The notes beneath the pieces were generated by a model. The model had not been told where the DNA came from and searched no databases. It worked only from the letters and a program-made list of their open reading frames with translations. A DNA stretch of 10,734 nucleotides from Fidelibacterota bacterium UBA7303. GTDB taxonomy: Bacteria; Fidelibacterota; Marinisomatia; Marinisomatales; UBA1611. This document shows positions 6,796 through 10,734 of this stretch, piece by piece. The stretch's first letter is position 1. Every line of letters begins with the position of its first letter. Location of the stretch: positions 1 through 10,734 of the forward strand of contig DKQR01000142.1 of NCBI GenBank assembly GCA_002471805.1, given 5' to 3'. Both the position numbers and the translations under genes were made by a program.

Positions 6796-6805
6796 ATTAT
6801 TTCAG
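6792..6805. terminator. Small hairpin across two convergent stop codons
   Basis: CTGAA (6792-6796), TTAT and TTCAG (6801-6805) form a five-base-pair stem with a four-base loop. It contains the marC TGA and the TAA of the opposing surface-protein gene. The position suits a bidirectional terminator. The stem is weak and has no T-run on either side, so it is a candidate only. Confidence 0.2.
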
Positions 6806-9800
6806 TAACAGCATTTTCTGTATGCGGGCTTCTTCTCCCGCCTGCAGGTGAATAAAATACACACCGGAGCTCACTGGTTTTAAGATAGTATCCTTACCTT
6901 GCCAGGTGAATTGATGTCTGCCTGGTTTCATAATCTTTTGATCAATTGCTTTAACCGTTCGGCCCAGCAGGTCATAGATGCGAATGGAGACAGGCCTGGC
7001 ATTTGGCAGGTCGTACCTGATGGTTGTTTGCCCATTGAACGGGTTTGGATAATTACCGTAAACAGTGAATTTCTCCGGATACAATTCCATGGCAATATTC
7101 TCCGTCCCGGCAATGATTACCTGCTTATTTTCATTCATAAACCTGTATTGTATCGTGGCATTGAAATATTCCTCATCCGTATTGGGCAGCTGAATGGCGA
7201 TTGCCGTATCCAATGCCATTCGGTCTGCCATAGAAAACAATTTTATTTGTGAGACAGTATCTTGTGCAGTAAATAAAAATGTGCCTGGTTTCTGATCGCG
7301 CATTCGAAAACGGGTCACATCCAGGTTGGTTTTACCGATAAGGATCTCACCCATATTCAACCCGGAAGGCAGGAAGAATTTCAAGGTGCGCCCGATTACA
7401 TTTGGATTATGGAAACCCCCGATACGTGCCGCCAGAAGGGTGGTGTCAAAATCAAGAACATGATAGCGCCACTGCCACATCTTGGCAAATGCTTTCAAGT
7501 CTTCCATATCCGCTTGGACGTCGGGTCGGGGACGCACATGGGGAGGCTGGCCTGAATAGGGACCCAGGTCCGTATTGGGCCAGTTGCTGTTAAAGGCCAG
7601 GATATCCGCTACCGTGATGTCATAATCATCGTCCAAATCACCCCATAAGCGGCTGAAGAATTGCAGCGTGTCAGTTACATAAAGGGTGTTTATTGCAAAG
7701 GCACTGTCAATGAATACGGTTACAGTATCGTAACTGGACAATGTGTCCTGCCATACGATGGTAATGATTGAATCAGCATAGGCTTCTGTGGATACAAACT
7801 GTGTATCTACATTAGAATTAACAGCTACCTTATAAGAATAGATCGGCCGGTTAAATTTTATGGTGATGGTATCCCCTTTTAAGACTGATAAAAACCCGGA
7901 TGAATCATTCACATCCGGAGTGAAACTTGTAATGAATGGTTCTGAATTGTCAAAATAAACACCATCTGTTCGCGGGATGAAAGACACATTGGTAGCTAGA
8001 TCCACAGCCCGGATATAGGTGAAATACAGTGTATCCCGCATCAGGTTCAGGTTGCGGATGGTAATGCTGTCGGTACTGTCCGTAGAGAACCAGTTCAGGA
8101 TATTGGTGGTGTCATTCCCGGTGCCAATGGCCAGTTGATAATAATCTATTTCTGTATTATCAGAAAAACCAGACCAGGTGTATTTCAGGAATGTGGAATC
8201 TGGGGTATAATCCACATCCATGATCCACTGTCCGTCTACAATGGATCCAGTATCGGGTCTTGCCAGGTCAATATATATCCCGTCGCCCCAGAGTGTATCA
8301 GAGTGATTCCCGGCGGAATCTTCAACAAAAACCCCTGTGAAATAATCATTATCATTGACCAGGCTGAGGCCCCCCAGCCCTTTATTATTCTCACCGCCTG
8401 AAGAGTTCCAGGCCACAATATCTGTCGTTGCCGAATCTGAACCCAGGCTTACAAAACCGTCCCTAATCCCGGACAAGCCATCTTCATGGTCCCAGTATAC
8501 CCATAATGAATCTGATTGTTTGGAATAATCCAGATCCAGCGAATCCGTGCCCACCAAAAGTGCCGATAGAAGCGGTTCCGTTTTATCCAGTATTATGCCT
8601 GCACCATTGGAAGTTGCGGAAACCGTATCTCCAAAATTTCCCGCTGTATCCCGGCAGGCAATGGCAAAGGTCTGCTGACCTTCCAGATCATTATCTATGA
8701 ATTCCCGGGTTGCGGTCCAACTCATTCCTGAGTTAGACGAAACAAGGGTAAGCGTATCTGTATTCAAGACCGCAACCGGCGCTTTTAAGCCCTCACTGCT
8801 GGTGAAACTCAAAGTACCCTGATCTCCTGGTTTTGCCCAATAGGAACCAAATTCATTGTTGGACGTGAGCGAAACATTTGCAGGGGCAGGTGCTGTTTCA
8901 TCAACATGGATTAGAATCTCATGTGCTGTTCCAGTGGTAGTGTTCCCTGCCCGGTCCAGGATTTGAGCCGTAAACTGCACATTTATACTCTCTGCATAGC
9001 CAGTCAAAGCCACGAATACCTCCCGACTCAGGTCTATATTCAACATTCCGGTTGAGGTGATGGCCGCTGCGGGTCCTGTATTTGTAAACGGACCGCTATT
9101 AATGCTGGTTTGCAACTGGCAGCTCCCATCAATGAGGCTTTCGTCGTCTGCAGCAATAGGAACAGATACTGTCACTGTATCATTGCTGGAATTCCAGTAA
9201 CCCTGCTCCACGGTGCCGCCACTGACAAACAATGTATCAATACTGAAATCAGCGGGCGGAGATTGGTCAAATAATACATAGCTGCTGTTGGTTCCATGGG
9301 TTGTGTCAATAGGAACACCGGCGTTGCCAACCCAGTCTTCAAATGCAATGGTATAGGTCAAATAGCCCTCCTCCTCTGTTCCTGTCATCTCATATTTGGC
9401 TAGAAAGGACTCGCCCTGGTCCACAATTTCAGCAGGCGGATTACCGGCAATAGTGACTGCAGGGTCGGGCCGCAGCAGCTCGCTGGGCGTATATTCAACA
9501 AATATTGTATCTCCCGTAATACACAGCGAGGTATCGTTAGTATTACTGCTGTAAAATAATACACTTGAGAAAGTTGGTACCGTACGGTCGAACCGTACCT
9601 GCGAACCGTCATCTGTAGTTGTCACTGTAACTGACTCATTTCCGGCAGAATCGGTCATGAAAAGGCTGAAGGGTACCCAGCCCTCCGTTTCCGATCCGTC
9701 AAAAGTATGGGTGGTCATAAAATCCAGTGCAGATTGTGCCGGTACCTTATCGCTGTCCGCCAGGGAAACAGATAAACTGCGGCTCGCTTCCGATATGGAA

Positions 9801-10734
9801 AAAGTCAGGGTATCCGTATTACCTGTTTTTGCCAGGGAGTCGCCATAGACATTATTTGACCTCATGGCAACTGTGGAGATAACAGGCGTTGTTCTATCAA
9901 AACAGACCTGGCTGCCGTCTGTAGTACTATCCGCATCGGGTCCGGTCAGCCCGCCTAGATCCGCATAGGATACGGTAAATGGAATGCATTGTTCATCATC
10001 ACTCTCTGCCATAACAATGTATCCGATATAGGTCGTACTGGATGGGTTTGACTGAACTGAGTTATTACCGCCAATGATTATTGTACAAACATTCAGTGGC
10101 TCATTGGCTATGAAACGGACGAATACCGTATCACCCACCTTGGCCCATGAAGAATCCGCATTGCTGGAGTAGATTCCTGTGGAAACGACTTCCGGTGGGC
10201 CGGTATCATGATTGACAAAACTATCATCCGTTGTTGATGTCACCTGTTCGCCGGGATTCCCGGAACGGTCCATAAAATCAATTGTAAAGGAAAGGATGCC
10301 TGACGGTTCCGTACCATCCAGGGTAATGGTTGCGGTATATGTATCCCCCGAAAGCGTTGGCACTGCTGATTGACCGGAGATAGTAACCGTAATGGAATCA
10401 GCGATTATTGGCTCCGCAGGAGTAAAAGATAGATAAACTTCATCCCCCCCAATTGCGATAACGGTATTATTGGCATTATTTGATTCTATATGCACCAATG
10501 TCAACGTGGGTGATGTTTTATCAAAAACTACCTGGCTGGTGTTGGTTGTAGTTGAGACAGGATCACTAACCAAACCAACCGAATCGGTGACCAGGATCTC
10601 AAAATTAATAACCCCCTCTTCATTGTCCGAGTCTGCCATGACATACTGTCCAGAATATTGTTCGCTGCCCAGGTCAGTCACGGTAGCTGTCTGGGATGCA
10701 ATTGTCACTGTCTGGTTGGTTAACAATTCACTGC
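6797..10734 (-). CDS. Large modular surface/secreted protein with C-terminal sorting domain (5' partial)
   Basis: At least 1311 residues are visible, and the frame is still open at the right edge. The residue numbers below count the TTG codon at 10726 as 1. That TTG is not a real start: Ser and Glu codons precede it in frame and it falls inside an Ig-like repeat. Domains in order: Ig-like repeats of about 105 residues up to about 713; two FN3-like repeats, about 725-820 and 831-926; an SbsA/Big_5-like domain, about 930-1023; a dockerin-like segment, about 1027-1088; a beta-rich region of unknown family, about 1089-1210; and a type-A sorting tail, about 1213-1309, with GNYPNPFNGQTTIRY and a closing QKMLLLK. 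No enzyme domain is visible. The tail predicts export by a T9SS-like system and attachment to, or release from, the cell surface. The visible role is structural or adhesive. The start, the signal peptide and any catalytic domain would lie beyond the window. It converges on marC with one base between stop codons, so it belongs to a separate transcript. Confidence 0.9.
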   Translation of the reverse strand, partial: SELLTNQTVTIASQTATVTDLGSEQYSGQYVMADSDNEEGVINFEILVTDSVGLVSDPVSTTTNTSQVVFDKTSPTLTLVHIESNNANNTVIAIGGDEVYLSFTPAEPIIADSITVTISGQSAVPTLSGDTYTATITLDGTEPSGILSFTIDFMDRSGNPGEQVTSTTDDSFVNHDTGPPEVVSTGIYSSNADSSWAKVGDTVFVRFIANEPLNVCTIIIGGNNSVQSNPSSTTYIGYIVMAESDDEQCIPFTVSYADLGGLTGPDADSTTDGSQVCFDRTTPVISTVAMRSNNVYGDSLAKTGNTDTLTFSISEASRSLSVSLADSDKVPAQSALDFMTTHTFDGSETEGWVPFSLFMTDSAGNESVTVTTTDDGSQVRFDRTVPTFSSVLFYSSNTNDTSLCITGDTIFVEYTPSELLRPDPAVTIAGNPPAEIVDQGESFLAKYEMTGTEEEGYLTYTIAFEDWVGNAGVPIDTTHGTNSSYVLFDQSPPADFSIDTLFVSGGTVEQGYWNSSNDTVTVSVPIAADDESLIDGSCQLQTSINSGPFTNTGPAAAITSTGMLNIDLSREVFVALTGYAESINVQFTAQILDRAGNTTTGTAHEILIHVDETAPAPANVSLTSNNEFGSYWAKPGDQGTLSFTSSEGLKAPVAVLNTDTLTLVSSNSGMSWTATREFIDNDLEGQQTFAIACRDTAGNFGDTVSATSNGAGIILDKTEPLLSALLVGTDSLDLDYSKQSDSLWVYWDHEDGLSGIRDGFVSLGSDSATTDIVAWNSSGGENNKGLGGLSLVNDNDYFTGVFVEDSAGNHSDTLWGDGIYIDLARPDTGSIVDGQWIMDVDYTPDSTFLKYTWSGFSDNTEIDYYQLAIGTGNDTTNILNWFSTDSTDSITIRNLNLMRDTLYFTYIRAVDLATNVSFIPRTDGVYFDNSEPFITSFTPDVNDSSGFLSVLKGDTITIKFNRPIYSYKVAVNSNVDTQFVSTEAYADSIITIVWQDTLSSYDTVTVFIDSAFAINTLYVTDTLQFFSRLWGDLDDDYDITVADILAFNSNWPNTDLGPYSGQPPHVRPRPDVQADMEDLKAFAKMWQWRYHVLDFDTTLLAARIGGFHNPNVIGRTLKFFLPSGLNMGEILIGKTNLDVTRFRMRDQKPGTFLFTAQDTVSQIKLFSMADRMALDTAIAIQLPNTDEEYFNATIQYRFMNENKQVIIAGTENIAMELYPEKFTVYGNYPNPFNGQTTIRYDLPNARPVSIRIYDLLGRTVKAIDQKIMKPGRHQFTWQGKDTILKPVSSGVYFIHLQAGEEARIQKMLLLK
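6800..7090 (-). other. C-terminal type-A (T9SS-like) sorting domain
   Basis: Residues about 1213-1309 of the surface protein contain NYPNPFN followed by TTIRYDLP, VSIRIYDLLGR, a WQGKD turn, SSGVYFIHLQAG and a final basic-hydrophobic end. This is the classic Por-secretion tail (TIGR04183-like) and predicts recognition by a type IX secretion system or a related FCB export route. No secretion-system component is in the window. Confidence 0.9.
7463..7648 (-). other. Dockerin-like calcium-binding segment in the surface protein
   Basis: Residues about 1027-1088 contain GDLDDDYDITVADILAF. The Asp residues at 1030, 1032, 1034 and 1041 fall at positions 1, 3, 5 and 12 of an EF-hand-like loop, as in dockerin type I. 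A second, degenerate half follows (PDVQADMEDLKAFAKMW, 1068-1084) with Asp at 1069, 1073 and 1076. Such segments just before a sorting tail are common in FCB-group surface proteins. They need not imply a cellulosome; calcium-dependent folding or a protein contact is more likely. Confidence 0.7.
7949..8554 (-). repeat. Two tandem FN3-like repeats
   Basis: Residues 725-820 and 831-926 of the surface protein align with each other: D-x-D-Y near the start, W at mid-strand, D-G/N-x-x-I, an (I/L)G-x-x-x-x-TT-(D/N)-I-x-x-W core, L-x-L followed by YF, then A-x-N and a closing DG-x-Y-x-D. This pattern is unlike the preceding Ig-like units but keeps nearly the same period (106 residues between the hinge Asp residues 714, 820 and 926). 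It resembles the fibronectin type III-like modules common in surface proteins of FCB-group bacteria. Confidence 0.7.
8588..10734 (-). repeat. Tandem Ig-like repeats of about 105 residues
   Basis: Each unit begins with a hinge of the form V-x-F-D-(K/R)-T-x-P, followed by SNN-type and GDT-type motifs, a VTI-x-G strand, a Gly-Thr-Glu or Asp-Asp-Glu turn, and a closing D-x-x-GN segment. The hinge Asp occurs at residues 69, 174 (degenerate HDTGPP), 277, 380, 487, 609 and 714. The intervals are 105, 103, 103, 107, 122 and 105 residues. The 487-609 unit is longer and diverged. The DNA of the units is clearly diverged, so these are old duplications rather than recent copies. They resemble bacterial Ig-like stalk domains; the exact Pfam family cannot be fixed by eye. 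Confidence 0.85.

Noticed and set aside
7463..7648. Cellulosome component because of the dockerin-like loop
   Set aside because: No glycoside hydrolase, carbohydrate-binding module or clear cohesin is visible. Similar loops are widespread in non-cellulosomal surface proteins.
9580..9598. Perfect inverted repeat GTACGGT-CGA-ACCGTAC, overlapping the palindrome CCGTACGG
   Set aside because: It lies inside the surface-protein coding region, in the hinge that encodes FDRT. It is not repeated at the equivalent position of other units, so it is most likely a coding coincidence.
7949..10734. CRISPR array or recent DNA tandem repeat
   Set aside because: The periodicity is at the protein level (about 105 residues). 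The DNA of the units is strongly diverged and coding throughout.

Overview
The window reads as a chromosomal housekeeping segment of a Gram-negative bacterium of the FCB superphylum (Bacteroidota/Ignavibacteria/Calditrichota/Marinimicrobia-like). Three things point there. First, the large minus-strand surface protein ends in a type-A (Por secretion, T9SS-like) sorting tail with an NYPNPFN motif, preceded by Ig-like, FN3-like and dockerin-like modules. Second, most genes lack a Shine-Dalgarno sequence. Third, there is a small exported beta-rich protein next to a LytR_C protein. A Marinimicrobia-like source is my best guess, but it is inference and not proven by the window.

Layout, left to right. 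Positions 1-769 (+) hold a calcineurin-like metallophosphoesterase that lacks only a few N-terminal residues. A 53-base gap at 770-822 has a plausible sigma70-type promoter and a short stem-loop. Positions 823-3011 (+) hold a cysteine desulfurase and the tRNA 2-thiouridylase MnmA, joined by a TGATG overlap; together they form a complete sulfur-donor/thiolase pair for s2U34 of tRNA. A 67-base AT-rich gap at 3012-3078 may contain the promoter of the next operon. Positions 3079-6795 (+) hold a very tight operon: an unrecognised exported protein, a membrane-anchored LytR_C protein, ribosome silencing factor RsfS, arginyl-tRNA synthetase ArgS and a MarC-family membrane protein. The first three are in the same reading frame with no bases between them (TAA|GTG and TAA|TTG). 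ArgS overlaps RsfS by 29 bases and MarC overlaps ArgS by one.

Positions 6797-10734 (-) hold one gene of more than 1310 codons that converges on marC with a single base between the stop codons and runs out of the right edge. It encodes a modular cell-surface or secreted protein. From the N-terminal side it has about six Ig-like repeats of roughly 105 residues, two FN3-like repeats, an SbsA/Big_5-like domain, a dockerin-like calcium loop, a beta-rich domain and the sorting tail.

The plus strand is mainly translation-related: tRNA thiolation, tRNA charging and ribosome hibernation. I see no tRNA, rRNA, CRISPR array, insertion sequence or phage gene. No stretch longer than 67 bases lacks a gene. 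I did not find a convincing new defence or mobile system. The most unusual items are the same-frame zero-spacing gene triplet and the architecture of the large surface protein.
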